In this document: in pieces, positions 37,885 to 48,409 of the stretch | Position numbering within the stretch: the first letter of the stretch is position 1 | How the letters are laid out: each line of letters starts with the position of its first letter | Translations under genes and position numbers: made by a program | From: Azospirillum brasilense | GTDB lineage: Bacteria; Pseudomonadota; Alphaproteobacteria; Azospirillales; Azospirillaceae | Length of the DNA stretch: 64,000 nt | Reading direction: 5' to 3' | NCBI RefSeq assembly: GCF_022023855.1 | Contig: NZ_CP059449.1 | Coordinates: forward strand, 620,001 to 684,000 | The notes under the pieces: generated by a model | Seen by the model: only the letters and a program-made list of their open reading frames with translations | Told to the model about the DNA's origin: nothing | Databases searched by the model: none

Positions 37885-37930
37885 ACCGCCGGCAAGCGCC
37901 TCCCTTGACGGGCGTTTGCCGGCGGTTATG
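37885..37930 (+). terminator. Hairpin between yidC and engB, probable terminator or attenuator
   Basis: ACCGCCGGCAAGCGCC pairs with GGCGTTTGCCGGCGGT (15 of 16, one G-T) around a ten-base loop and is followed by TATGTTTT. It could end the rpmH-rnpA-yidD-yidC transcript or lower read-through into engB. Confidence 0.65.
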
Positions 37931-37982
37931 TTTTGGGCCGGTCACGATCATCCGTACCCCGTGTCTTTCGAAAGCGCCGTCC

Positions 37983-38645
37983 ATGACCTCTTCCAGCAAC
38001 TCCCCGATCTCCGGTTTCGACGAGGAGGCCCTGGAAGCGGGGCGGCTTCTGTTTGCCAAGGAATGCGATTTCATCTGGGGCGCCCAGACGGCGGAGCAGC
38101 TGCCGGAGGCCGACCTGCCGGAGGTCGCCTTCGCCGGGCGGTCCAACGTCGGCAAGTCCAGCCTCGTCAACGCGCTGACCGGGCGCAAGACGCTGGCCCG
38201 CACCTCCAACACGCCGGGCCGCACCCAACAGCTCAACTTCTTCAACCTCGGCAACCGGCTGAAGCTGGTCGACATGCCCGGCTACGGCTACGCCAAGGAG
38301 TCGAAGGAGAAGATCGAGATCTGGAACGACATGGTCCGCCGCTTCCTGCGCGGCCGCGTCACGCTGCGCCGGGCGCTGGTGCTGGTCGATTCGCGCCACG
38401 GGCTGAAGCCCAACGACGAGGAGATCATGACGATGCTCGATCAGGCGGCGGTGCCCTACGTCGTCGTCCTGACCAAGTCGGACAAGGTGCGGTCGCAGGA
38501 GCTGGCCGAGGTGAGCAAGCGCACCGTGGCGGCCATCAAGAAACACCCCGCCGCCTTCCCGGAGATCCACGCCACCAGTGCCGAGAAAGGCCAGGGGATC
38601 GCCGAGCTGCGGGCCAGCCTCGCCCAGCTCGCCAGCCTGGGATGA
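37983..38645 (+). CDS. engB: Ribosome biogenesis GTP-binding protein EngB (YihA/YsxC)
   Basis: Essential small GTPase in ribosome assembly and division. G1 is AGRSNVGKSSLVNALTG, G2 NTPGRTQQLNFF, G3 DMPGYGYA, G4 LTKSDKV and G5 ATSAEKG. The 220-residue length and order fit the family, with an N-terminal extension of about 40 residues before the fold, common in alphaproteobacteria. The ATG at 37983 gives this form. The antiporter gene begins four bases after its stop. Confidence 0.96.
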   Translation: MTSSSNSPISGFDEEALEAGRLLFAKECDFIWGAQTAEQLPEADLPEVAFAGRSNVGKSSLVNALTGRKTLARTSNTPGRTQQLNFFNLGNRLKLVDMPGYGYAKESKEKIEIWNDMVRRFLRGRVTLRRALVLVDSRHGLKPNDEEIMTMLDQAAVPYVVVLTKSDKVRSQELAEVSKRTVAAIKKHPAAFPEIHATSAEKGQGIAELRASLAQLASLG

Positions 38646-38649
38646 CCCG

Positions 38650-39918
38650 ATGCCCGTCGAGCTGACGCCGGCCCTGCTGTTCCTCCTCCAGGCCATCCTG
38701 CTGATCGCCGGTCCGTTCCTGCTGTGGCGGCTGTCCGGTCTGCAGCATGTGGCCCCGATGGTGGTCATCCAGATCCTGTTCGGGATCGCGCTCGGCCCGT
38801 CGGTTCTCGGAAACGCCGCCCCGGAGCTCTGGCAACCGCTGTTCGCCAGGGAGTCGCTGGCGCCGCTCTCCGGGCTGGCCCTCCTCGCCGTGGTCTTCTT
38901 CGCCTTCCTGACCGGACTGCACCTCGACCTGGAGGAGTTCAAGGGACGCGGGCGCGCCTTCGTCGGCATCAGCCTGTCGAGCATGCTGGTGCCGACGCTG
39001 CTCGGCGGGGCGCTCGGCTGGTGGATCGTCGGCGCCTTTCCCGAGATGGCCGGGCCGAAGGCCGACCCGCTGCTGTTCGCCGCGGGATTCGGCATCTGCG
39101 TCGGGGTGACCGCCCTGCCGGTGCTGGGGGCCATCCTGCGCGAGATGGGGCTGATCGGGGAGCGGGTCGGGCGGCTGGCGCTGGGCTACGCGGCGGTCAA
39201 CGACGCGCTGCTGTGGCTTCTCATCACCGCCGTGCTGGCTCTGGCGGCGGGGGGAAGCGGCGGCTTCGCCGGGGTGGCGTGGATCGCCGTCCTCGGCTTC
39301 GCCTATCTGGCCGCGACCGAGCTGTTCGCGCGCCCCCTGCTGACCCGGCTGATGAACCGCATCGCCCCGGACGGCGCGGTCGGCGACATGGTGGTGGTGG
39401 TCACCTGCGCCGCCCTGCTCGGCTCCGCCGCGGTGACGGAGCTGATCGGGCTGCACTACATCCTGGGCGCCTTCGTCGCCGGCACGGTCATGCCGCGGCG
39501 GCTGGCGGCGGCCATCCTGGACCGGCTGGAGCATTTCGCCACGCTGATCCTGCTGCCCTTCTTCTTCACCCTGACCGGGCTGAAGGTCAATCTCGACCTC
39601 GCCGCCTCGGCGCAATGGTGGGTCTTCGCGCTGGCGACGGTGGCGACCATCCTGGGCAAGGTCCTGGGCACCGCCCTGCCCGCCCGGCTGTCGGGCGAGA
39701 GCGCCGCTGATTCCTGGCGGCTCGGCACGCTGATGTCCTGCAAGGGGCTGATGGAGGTCATCGTCCTGACCATCCTGCTGGAAGCCGGGGTGCTGTCGGA
39801 GGCCTGCTTCTCCGCCATGGTGCTGATGGCGGTGGTGGTCACCGCGCTGACCCAGCCGATGACCCTGCTGGCCGGGCGGATCGCCGCCCGCCGGGCGGGG
39901 CACGCCGGGGTGTCCTGA
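38650..39918 (+). CDS. Cation:proton antiporter, CPA2/KefB-like membrane domain
   Basis: A 422-residue membrane protein with 11-13 helices of the Na+/H+ exchanger fold. LLAVVFFAFLTGLHLDLEEFKGRG is the typical TM4-5 region, FGICVGVTALPVLGAILREMGLIG and GYAAVNDALLWLL (ND pair in the ion-binding helix) follow, then LGAFVAGTVMP. No RCK/TrkA-N nucleotide-binding domain is attached, so it is the exchanger core alone. It starts four bases after engB, suggesting co-transcription without an obvious functional link. The transported ion is not determinable here. Confidence 0.9.
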   Translation: MPVELTPALLFLLQAILLIAGPFLLWRLSGLQHVAPMVVIQILFGIALGPSVLGNAAPELWQPLFARESLAPLSGLALLAVVFFAFLTGLHLDLEEFKGRGRAFVGISLSSMLVPTLLGGALGWWIVGAFPEMAGPKADPLLFAAGFGICVGVTALPVLGAILREMGLIGERVGRLALGYAAVNDALLWLLITAVLALAAGGSGGFAGVAWIAVLGFAYLAATELFARPLLTRLMNRIAPDGAVGDMVVVVTCAALLGSAAVTELIGLHYILGAFVAGTVMPRRLAAAILDRLEHFATLILLPFFFTLTGLKVNLDLAASAQWWVFALATVATILGKVLGTALPARLSGESAADSWRLGTLMSCKGLMEVIVLTILLEAGVLSEACFSAMVLMAVVVTALTQPMTLLAGRIAARRAGHAGVS

Positions 39919-39923
39919 TCTCC

Positions 39924-40169
39924 TCAGCCTGGCTTGCGCACGTTCCCGGTCACCACCGGATCGGCGCCCGGCCCCTCGGAATCCAGCCTGCCCGACCCGG
40001 CCTTTCCACCCCCGCGGGCCTGCTCCTTCAGCGCCTTGTTGGCCTCCGTCACCTCCTGCGCGTCGGAGGAGCCATAGATCTCCTCGGCCCGCCGGGCGGT
40101 CTCCTCCATCTCGGCCTTGTGAGCCTCGGTGAAGGGGTTGCGCGGGGTCGGCATGATGCGGTCGTTCAT
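39924..40169 (-). CDS. Small hydrophilic hypothetical protein
   Basis: An 81-residue protein starting [22 protein letters not shown], charged and rich in Ala, Glu and Gly, with a helical [19 protein letters not shown] part and a glycine-rich disordered tail. No domain recognised. It converges with the antiporter gene and is divergent from argB. Its coding status rests on the codon pattern and a clean, isolated position. Confidence 0.6.
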   Translation of the reverse strand: MNDRIMPTPRNPFTEAHKAEMEETARRAEEIYGSSDAQEVTEANKALKEQARGGGKAGSGRLDSEGPGADPVVTGNVRKPG

Positions 40170-40338
40170 GGCACCGTCCTTTGCGGTTCATCCTACCCCG
40201 GGCGAACCGCCGGGCGCGGCAAGGGTTCCCGGACGCGGCGCCCGCCTGAAAAAGCCCCCTAGGCACCCCCCGCGCTTTCCGTTAAAGAGTCGGCGGAATC
40301 TCACCCGATTGGCCCACCCCGACGAACGGCTCCATCCC

Positions 40339-41238
40339 GTGCAGAACACGACCCGCGACGAGTGGCTCGCCAAGGCCCGCACCCTGTCCGAAGCCCTGCC
40401 CTACATGCGCCGCTACGCCGGGCGCACCTTCGTCATCAAGTACGGCGGCCACGCCATGGGTGACGACAGCCTGGCGGAAAAGTTCGCCCGCGACATCGTC
40501 CTGCTGAAGCAGGTCGGCATCAACCCCGTGGTCGTGCACGGCGGCGGCCCGCAGATCGGGCAGATGCTGCAGCGGCTGGCCATCAAGTCCAGCTTCATCG
40601 ACGGCCTGCGCGTCACCGACAAGGAGACGGTCGAGGTGGTCGAGATGGTGCTGGCCGGCTCCATCAACAAGCAGATCGTCGCCGCCATCAACAACGCCGG
40701 CGGCCGTGCCGTCGGCCTGTCGGGCAAGGACGGCAGCCTGATCACCGCGCGCAAGCTGCGCCGCACACAGCGCGACCCGGACAGCAACATCGAGAAGGTG
40801 CTGGACCTCGGCTTCGTCGGCGAGCCCTATCAGGTGAACCCGCAGATCCTCACGTCGCTGGCCCAGTCGGACATCATCCCGGTCATCGCCCCGATCGGCT
40901 TCGACCGCAACGGCGACACCTACAACATCAACGCCGACACCGCGGCGGGCGCCGTCGCCTCGGCGCTGGGCGCCACCCGCTTCTTCCTGCTGACCGACGT
41001 CGCCGGCGTTCTGGACAAGAACAAGGAGCTGGTGCCGCGCATGTCGCTGGATCAGGCGCGCGCCGCCATCGCCGACGGCACCGCGACCGGCGGCATGATC
41101 CCGAAGATCGAGACCTGCATCGACGCCGTCGAACAGGGCGTGGACGCCGCCGTGATCCTGGACGGCCGGGTTCCGCACGCCCTGCTGCTGGAGATCTTCA
41201 CCGAAGGCGGGGCCGGCACGATGATCGGCCGCGAGTGA
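40339..41238 (+). CDS. argB: Acetylglutamate kinase
   Basis: Second step of arginine synthesis, phosphorylating N-acetylglutamate. Amino-acid-kinase fold: [12 protein letters not shown] (phosphate loop), [42 protein letters not shown], and [29 protein letters not shown]. The N-terminal helix ([24 protein letters not shown]) is of the arginine-sensitive hexameric type, implying feedback inhibition. GTG 40339 gives the normal 299 residues; a TTG ten codons earlier cannot be excluded. Confidence 0.95.
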   Translation: MQNTTRDEWLAKARTLSEALPYMRRYAGRTFVIKYGGHAMGDDSLAEKFARDIVLLKQVGINPVVVHGGGPQIGQMLQRLAIKSSFIDGLRVTDKETVEVVEMVLAGSINKQIVAAINNAGGRAVGLSGKDGSLITARKLRRTQRDPDSNIEKVLDLGFVGEPYQVNPQILTSLAQSDIIPVIAPIGFDRNGDTYNINADTAAGAVASALGATRFFLLTDVAGVLDKNKELVPRMSLDQARAAIADGTATGGMIPKIETCIDAVEQGVDAAVILDGRVPHALLLEIFTEGGAGTMIGRE

Positions 41239-41262
41239 CCGGGTAAGCGAAGGGGACCCGCC

Positions 41263-41577
41263 ATGTCCGACGTGCGCAAGGACCTGCTCCGCCAGATGAA
41301 GGCCATCCGCGAACGGATGGACCCGAAGCTGCTGGAGCGCGCCAAGCTGTCGGTCTTCGGCAAGGTCCCCTACGACCGCGACTCGGCGAAGGAAGCCGTC
41401 GGGCATTTCCTCGACTCCAAGGACGACGGTGGGGCCTTCCGCCGCAAGCTGGAGGCCGCGCTGCGCCAGGACGGCGCGCCCGCCGACCTGCCGGATAGGG
41501 ACGCCGCCAGGGACGCCAATGGCCCCGCCGAGCCGCCCCAGCCGCGCAAGCCGCGCCGCTTCGGCCGTCTCCTCTAA
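41263..41577 (+). CDS. Conserved hypothetical protein
   Basis: A 104-residue soluble protein: MSDVRKDLLRQMKAIRERMDPKLLERAKLSVFGKVPYD, then a short helical part and a proline/arginine-rich tail (PPQPRKPRRFGRLL). AAGGGGACC precedes the ATG at a good distance. It lies between argB and corA on the same strand, 24 bases after argB and 14 before corA. No domain recognised. Confidence 0.75.
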   Translation: MSDVRKDLLRQMKAIRERMDPKLLERAKLSVFGKVPYDRDSAKEAVGHFLDSKDDGGAFRRKLEAALRQDGAPADLPDRDAARDANGPAEPPQPRKPRRFGRLL

Positions 41578-41591
41578 GGCGGCCCGCCGCC

Positions 41592-42575
41592 ATGCTCCAC
41601 GTCTTCGCCTGCGACGGTAACCGGCTGCGCTGGGCCCGCGAGGCCGAGGGCGTCCGCACCCCGCTGCCCGCCGAGGCCGTCTGGCTCGACCTGCAGAACC
41701 CGACGCCGGAGGAGCTGGCCCGCGCCGAGGCGCTGATGGGCATCAAGCTGCCGACTCGGGAGCAGATGGCGGAGATCGAGGAATCGAGCCGCCTGCGCAT
41801 CACCCCCGACGCCGTGCACATGACCGCGCTCGTCCTGGTCTGGGCCGACACCGACCAGCCGCGCATCGTCCCGGTCAGCTTCGTCCTGGCCGGCGGGCGG
41901 CTCGCCACCATCCACGCCGTCGATCCGCAGCCCTTCCTGGCCTTCCGCCGCCGCGTCACCCGCAGCGGCGGCGCGGAACTGACGGCCGAGGCGGTCCTGG
42001 CCGCCCTGCTCGACGGGGTGGTGGAGCGCACCGCCGCCGTTCTGCGCCGCGTCGGGCTGGAATTGGACACCATGAGCAGCCGCGCCTTCCGCGGGCGCGC
42101 CCTGCCGGTCAAGGGGGAGCGGCGGGACGACACCCGCACGCTGAAGCGCATCGGCCACACCGGGCATCTGATCGGCAAGGCGCATGTCAGCCTGTCGACG
42201 CTCAACCGCCTGCTGACCTTCCTGGCCCGCGGCGAGGGCTGGACCCCGGCCAAGCGGACCCGGCGCTGGGCGCGCGCCGCCCTGCAGGACGTGACGGGGC
42301 TCGGCGAATACGCCCAGTTCCTGTCGGGCAAGGTCAGCCTGCTGCTGGACACCACGCTGGGTCGCATCAACGTGGAGCAGAACGAGATCGTGAAGATCGT
42401 CTCGATCCTGACGGTCGCCCTGTTCCCGCCGACCCTGGTCGCCAGCATCTACGGCATGAACTTCGTGACCATGCCGGAAAAGGACTGGACCTTCGGCTAC
42501 CCGCTGGCGGTGATGCTGATGATTCTATCGGCGACGCTGCCGATGATCTACTTCAAACGGCGGCGCTGGCTGTAA
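41592..42575 (+). CDS. corA: CorA-family magnesium/divalent metal transporter
   Basis: A 327-residue channel protein with a large cytoplasmic N-terminal domain and two C-terminal helices (VKIVSILTVALFPPTLVASI and YPLAVMLMILSATLPMIYF). The selectivity motif YGMNF follows the first helix and the C-terminus ends in the usual basic KRRRWL. The N-terminal VWLDLQNPTPEELARAEALMGIKLPT is typical. Whether it carries magnesium, cobalt or zinc cannot be told. Converges with the MAPEG gene. Confidence 0.95.
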   Translation: MLHVFACDGNRLRWAREAEGVRTPLPAEAVWLDLQNPTPEELARAEALMGIKLPTREQMAEIEESSRLRITPDAVHMTALVLVWADTDQPRIVPVSFVLAGGRLATIHAVDPQPFLAFRRRVTRSGGAELTAEAVLAALLDGVVERTAAVLRRVGLELDTMSSRAFRGRALPVKGERRDDTRTLKRIGHTGHLIGKAHVSLSTLNRLLTFLARGEGWTPAKRTRRWARAALQDVTGLGEYAQFLSGKVSLLLDTTLGRINVEQNEIVKIVSILTVALFPPTLVASIYGMNFVTMPEKDWTFGYPLAVMLMILSATLPMIYFKRRRWL

Positions 42576-42582
42576 CCCCCGC

Positions 42583-43125
42583 TCAGCCGACGGCGAGCGC
42601 CAGCGCCCAGCCCAGCACGACGAAGTTGACGGTCAGCGTGACCGCCATGCCCGGCGCCCGCACATAGGGGTGGATCAGGTAGCCCGCCCAGAACAGCAGG
42701 CGGCTCAGCACGAACAGTGCGGTCGCCAGTCGGGCGAACCCCAGGTCGGGCAGTGGCATCTGCGCCACCAGCGCTGCCAGGGCGGGCACGAAGATCAGCG
42801 TCTGCTCCACCGTGTTGGTCAGCACGCGCTGGCTGACGCGGTAGAAGCGCGACTCGGCATCGTCTATGGGGTTCAGGGCGACGGAGCGGGCGCGGGCGAC
42901 CAGCACCCCGCCCACCGTCAGGAACAGCACCAGCGCTGGCCACAGGGCGAGCCGCCCCCAGAAGGCCATGCGCGCGCCCGGATCGGCGATGCCGGACGGC
43001 GGCGCGAACAGCGGGGGCAGCAGCCACAGGGCCAGCAGCGCCACGACCACCGCGGCGAGGTTGACGGTGGCCGCCAGACGCAGAAGACGGGTCTTGGAGA
43101 GACGGGTCTCCGGTGCGGCGGCCAT
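42583..43125 (-). CDS. MAPEG-family membrane protein
   Basis: A 180-residue membrane protein with four hydrophobic segments. RVSQRVLTNTVEQTLIFVPALAAL carries the MAPEG family pattern (NxxEQ), followed by RLLFWAGYLIHPYVRAPGMAVTLTVNFVVLG. The family includes microsomal glutathione transferases and eicosanoid-type enzymes; bacterial members are mostly uncharacterised. It lies six bases after accA on the same strand. Confidence 0.88.
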   Translation of the reverse strand: MAAAPETRLSKTRLLRLAATVNLAAVVVALLALWLLPPLFAPPSGIADPGARMAFWGRLALWPALVLFLTVGGVLVARARSVALNPIDDAESRFYRVSQRVLTNTVEQTLIFVPALAALVAQMPLPDLGFARLATALFVLSRLLFWAGYLIHPYVRAPGMAVTLTVNFVVLGWALALAVG

Positions 43126-43131
43126 GACGCC

Positions 43132-44088
43132 TTAGCCCAGGCCCTTCTGGCCCATGTCCAGGAACTTCTGGCGGCGCTGGGCGCGGATCGCCGCGCCGTC
43201 CAGCCCGTCGAGATCGCCCAGCGACTCCTCGATGGCGTCGCCCAGCGCCTTGACGGTCTCCGCCGGGTCGCGATGGGCGCCGCCGATCGGCTCGCTCACC
43301 ACCCGGTCGATGACGCCGAGTTCCTTGAGGTCGTGGCTGATCAGGCGCAGCGCGACGGCGGCCTCGCCGGCCATGTCGGGGTTGCGCCACAGGATCGACG
43401 CGCAGCCCTCCGGCGAGATGACGGAGTAGATGGCGTGCTCCAGCATCAGCACCCGGTCGGCCGTCGCGATGGCGATGGCGCCGCCGGACCCGCCCTCGCC
43501 GATCACCGCGGCCACCATGGGCACGGTCAGGCGCAGGCAGCGCTCGATGCTCTTGGCGATGGCCTCGGCCTGGCCGCGCTCCTCCGCTTGGACGCCGGGG
43601 AAGGCGCCGGCGGTGTCGACCAGCGAGACGACCGGCAGCTTGAAGCGGTCGGCGAGGTCCATCAGGCGCTGGGCCTTGCGGTAGCCCTCGGGCTTGGCCA
43701 TGCCGAAGTTGTGGCGCACGCGCGTTTCGGTGTCGTGGCCCTTCTCCTGCCCGATCACCACGACCGAGCGGCCGCGGAAGCGGCCCAGCCCGCCGATGAC
43801 CGCGCGGTCTTCGGCGAAGCCGCGGTCGCCGGCCAGCGGCGTGAAGTCGTCGATCAGCCCCTTCACATAGTCCAGACAGTGCGGACGGTTGGGGTGGCGG
43901 GCCACCTGCACCTTCTGCGCCGGGGTGAGCTTCGCGTAGGTCTGCCGGAGGAGCTTGTCGACCTTGGTCTGCAGCTTCGTCACTTCGTCGGCGATGTTGA
44001 TGTCGCCGGCGTTGGTCAGATGGCGCAGTTCCTCGATCTTGCCTTCAAGCTCGGCGATCGGCTTTTCGAATTCCAGGAAGGTTTGCAT
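43132..44088 (-). CDS. accA: Acetyl-CoA carboxylase carboxyltransferase subunit alpha
   Basis: Alpha part of the carboxyltransferase that makes malonyl-CoA for fatty-acid synthesis, partner of Acc[23 protein letters not shown] opens the 318-residue protein, then [37 protein letters not shown], and the CoA/carboxyl-binding [34 protein letters not shown] (in parts). Length and motifs are standard. accD is not in the window. Confidence 0.97.
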   Translation of the reverse strand: MQTFLEFEKPIAELEGKIEELRHLTNAGDINIADEVTKLQTKVDKLLRQTYAKLTPAQKVQVARHPNRPHCLDYVKGLIDDFTPLAGDRGFAEDRAVIGGLGRFRGRSVVVIGQEKGHDTETRVRHNFGMAKPEGYRKAQRLMDLADRFKLPVVSLVDTAGAFPGVQAEERGQAEAIAKSIERCLRLTVPMVAAVIGEGGSGGAIAIATADRVLMLEHAIYSVISPEGCASILWRNPDMAGEAAVALRLISHDLKELGVIDRVVSEPIGGAHRDPAETVKALGDAIEESLGDLDGLDGAAIRAQRRQKFLDMGQKGLG

Positions 44089-44175
44089 GCCGGAAGGATC
44101 ACGGACCGAATAGGATAGGACGCGGACGTCGCGGACCGGCCTTGGTACCACGGTGCGCGGCGGCGATGCCACAGC

Positions 44176-45093
44176 TTATCGCGCGAAACGCCGGCCAAAA
44201 CTGACCAGAAGCACGCCCAGGACGATCACCGCCGCCCCGCCCCACACCCAGGGGGAATAGCGCTCGCCGAACAGCAGCGTCCCGGTGCCCAGCCCGACGG
44301 AGGTCGCCACGTAACCGATCTGGCTGAGATAGACCGGCCCGGCAACGACCTGGAGCCGGAAATACAGCACGTAGGTCAGCGCCGTCACCGCGATCTGGAG
44401 CAGGGCGAGCCAGGGTGCGAGCCCCAGCGCCGGCAGGTCCGCCACAGCCCCGGTTGCGAGCAGCGCCAGCAGGACCCAGCCCGCCCCGCCCAGCATGGTC
44501 CCCGCCGCCAGCGCCACCGGCTGCCCGCCCGGCGGCCAGGCCACGGTGCGGTAGACGTTGCCCGCCGCGACTGCGGCCGGCATGACGAAGGCCAGCGCCA
44601 TCCAGCCCGCCAGATCGGGCGAGGGCAGGCTGCCGCGCGGTCCGACGATCATCAGCGCGCCGACTAATCCAAGCAGGATGCCCGCCACCCGGCCGCGGTC
44701 GGGCTTTTCGATCCGCACCGCCACCGCCATCAGCAGCGTCAGGATCGGCGGCAGCGTGTAGACCACCGCCGACAGCCCGGCCCCCAGCCAGGGCATGACG
44801 AAGAACAGCACCACATTGGGCAGCGCCATGGACAGCAGCCCCGACACCGCGAAGTAGCGCAGGTACCGTCCGGTCAGGGGCATCGGTTGCCGTTTGAAAC
44901 GCGCCAGCACGGCCAGGATCACGCCGGCGCCCAGCATCATGGAAAAGGCCCAGGGCAGCGGCGGCACGCCGGCCGCCTGCGCGACCTTGGTGACCGGAAA
45001 GATCACTCCGATCAACCCGCCGACCAGAAGCAGCAGCGCAAGCGACTCGGCCCCGCGCGAGGCCGGCGGGACGGTGGCGGATGGAAGGGTCAA
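44176..45093 (-). CDS. EamA/DMT-family transporter
   Basis: A 305-residue drug/metabolite transporter with ten predicted helices in two EamA halves: LALLLLVGGLIGVIFPVTKVAQAAGVPPL starts the first and MALAFVMPAAVAAGNVYRTVAW the second. It ends with VWGGAAVIVLGVLLVSFGRR. It starts with TTG at 45093, two bases after the DUF29 stop, without a clear ribosome-binding site, so translation is probably coupled to the upstream gene. Substrate unknown. Confidence 0.86.
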   Translation of the reverse strand: MTLPSATVPPASRGAESLALLLLVGGLIGVIFPVTKVAQAAGVPPLPWAFSMMLGAGVILAVLARFKRQPMPLTGRYLRYFAVSGLLSMALPNVVLFFVMPWLGAGLSAVVYTLPPILTLLMAVAVRIEKPDRGRVAGILLGLVGALMIVGPRGSLPSPDLAGWMALAFVMPAAVAAGNVYRTVAWPPGGQPVALAAGTMLGGAGWVLLALLATGAVADLPALGLAPWLALLQIAVTALTYVLYFRLQVVAGPVYLSQIGYVATSVGLGTGTLLFGERYSPWVWGGAAVIVLGVLLVSFGRRFAR

Positions 45094-45095
45094 TG

Positions 45096-45578
45096 TCAGA
45101 CCCGCGGGGTCCGGGGGCTGCGACGCCAGCCGTCTTCCAGATCGTCCGGGAAGGCCGGGTCGAGGGTCTGGTCCAGGGTGAAGGGGCTGTCCTCGGAAAA
45201 ACGCTCCACCGGCAGATCGGTTTCGCGGGCGGCCTCACGCCGGGCAAGCTGGTAGGCCTTGGCGAACAGCGCGGGCAGCTTGGGCGTCAGGCTGGGGTTG
45301 TCCTCCAACACAAGGGCCGCGTTGTCCCGCTCCCGCTGGATGCTGTTGCGCCAGCTCCGCGACCGGCGGGCGGGTTGTTTCTGCCATTTCAGGAGATGCA
45401 AAAGAATCAGGCGCAGGCAGCTTCGCAGACGGTCGGCCTCGCTGCGGCCCATGCTCTCGATCTCCTCCGCGAGGTTTTCGGCGTCCACTTCGGACAGCTT
45501 GCCGGCGCGCAGAAGCCCGGCCTGCTCCTGCGTCCAGCCGTAGAAATCGTCTCCATACGCGGCGGCGTTGCGTCCCAT
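45096..45578 (-). CDS. DUF29 family protein
   Basis: A 160-residue soluble helical protein with the DUF29 pattern: YGDDFYGWTQEQAGLLRAGKLSEVDAENLAEEIESMGRSE, then LRLILLHLLKWQKQPARRSRSW. Members occur widely in cyanobacteria and alphaproteobacteria, with no known function. GAAGGGGCC precedes the ATG. It forms a two-gene unit with the EamA transporter. Confidence 0.88.
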   Translation of the reverse strand: MGRNAAAYGDDFYGWTQEQAGLLRAGKLSEVDAENLAEEIESMGRSEADRLRSCLRLILLHLLKWQKQPARRSRSWRNSIQRERDNAALVLEDNPSLTPKLPALFAKAYQLARREAARETDLPVERFSEDSPFTLDQTLDPAFPDDLEDGWRRSPRTPRV

Positions 45579-45643
45579 GGCGGCCCCTTCGGGTGATGTG
45601 CCGACACCAATATGGTGAACACGCCGTGGGCTTGGCAACGCCC

Positions 45644-47248
<1,605 letters not shown>

Positions 47249-47389
47249 GCGGTTCCCCCAGTTCGTCGCGAGGGCGGTCCGGCGCACTCGCCTGCCAACC
47301 CCATTAGGACAAGGGCTATACCACAGCAGGAGAAGCCGCCATAGCCGGATTGGCATCCTTTGAAAGGGGCAACCCTTTTGCGCGCAACA

Positions 47390-48409
47390 CTATTGCGTAC
47401 GAACGGTTTTTCGCCGTGCCAGAGGGTGATGCTCGTGCACGACCTGTTTCAGACGCTCCGACACCACGTGGGTGTAGATCTGGGTGGTGGCGATGTCGGC
47501 GTGGCCCAGCATCTTCTGGACCGAGCGCAGGTCCGCCCCGCGGTCGAGCAGGTGGGTGGCGAAGGCATGGCGCAGCACGTGGGGGCTGACCTTCTCCGGG
47601 TCGATGTTCGACTCGATGGCCAACTCCTTCAGAAGCTGGGCGAAGCGCTGGCGCGTGAGATGACCGTTGGTGGAGCTGCGCGACGGGAAGAGGAAGGCGA
47701 TCGGCCCATTCTCCCGCCCGGCCAGGATGAAGTGGCTCCGCCAGGGCAGATAGGCGCCCAGCGCGGCGGAGGCCGGTTCGGACAGCGGCACCATGCGCTC
47801 CTTCCCGCCTTTGCCGCGCACGATCAGACCGCGCCCGTCGCGCAGGATGGCCGCCATCGGCAGGCCGACCAGCTCCGACACGCGCAGGCCGGTGGCGTAG
47901 AGCACCTCCAGAAGCGCGACCAGCCGCAGCCCTTCCGGCCCGCCGCGGGTCTGGGCGGAGTCGATCATGCGCGTGACCTCCTCCACCGTCAGGATCTTGG
48001 GCAGCGGGCGGCCCTGCTTGGGGCTGTCGAGCGCCGAGGCCGGATCGTCCACCCGTCGCCCTTCCGAAACCAGGAAGCGGTAGAACTGGCGCATCGCCGA
48101 CAGGCGGCGGGCCAGCGTGCGCGGCGCCGGCTTCTGCCCGCCCTCGACATATTGGAAGGCGAGGTAGGCGCGCAGATCCTCCGTCACCGCCTTTTCCAGC
48201 GGCTGGCCGCGCTGGGCCAGCCAGAGGGCGAGGTCGGCGAGGTCGCGCTCGTAGGCCATGCGGGTGTTCAGCGCCGCGCCGCGCTCCGCCGTCAGCATGT
48301 CCAGAAAGGCGTCGACATGGGGCGAGGCCGCGATCGGGCGCGGTTTGCAGGGGCGCCCGCGCCGCTTCGGCTGGGCTTTTGGCGGGGTCGTTTTGGGCAT
48401 GGGACTCAT
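47390..48409 (-). CDS. xerD: Site-specific tyrosine recombinase XerD
   Basis: Resolves chromosome dimers at dif with XerC during division. The N-terminal SAM-like domain begins HVDAFLDMLTAERGAALNTRMAYERDL. The catalytic domain has Arg in ATGLRVSELV, Lys in RGKGGKERMVPL, HVLRHAFATHLL, and LGHADIATTQIYTHV with the Tyr nucleophile. The 339 residues exceed the usual ~300 because of an N-terminal basic stretch (PKRRGRPCKPRP). Its ATG overlaps the stop of the upstream exported-protein gene. This is the housekeeping enzyme, not a phage integrase. Confidence 0.95.
   Translation of the reverse strand: MSPMPKTTPPKAQPKRRGRPCKPRPIAASPHVDAFLDMLTAERGAALNTRMAYERDLADLALWLAQRGQPLEKAVTEDLRAYLAFQYVEGGQKPAPRTLARRLSAMRQFYRFLVSEGRRVDDPASALDSPKQGRPLPKILTVEEVTRMIDSAQTRGGPEGLRLVALLEVLYATGLRVSELVGLPMAAILRDGRGLIVRGKGGKERMVPLSEPASAALGAYLPWRSHFILAGRENGPIAFLFPSRSSTNGHLTRQRFAQLLKELAIESNIDPEKVSPHVLRHAFATHLLDRGADLRSVQKMLGHADIATTQIYTHVVSERLKQVVHEHHPLARRKTVRTQ

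Noticed and set aside
47390..48409. Phage or island integrase
   Set aside because: The tyrosine recombinase has XerD-type motifs and lies among housekeeping genes, with no tRNA, attachment repeat or phage gene nearby.
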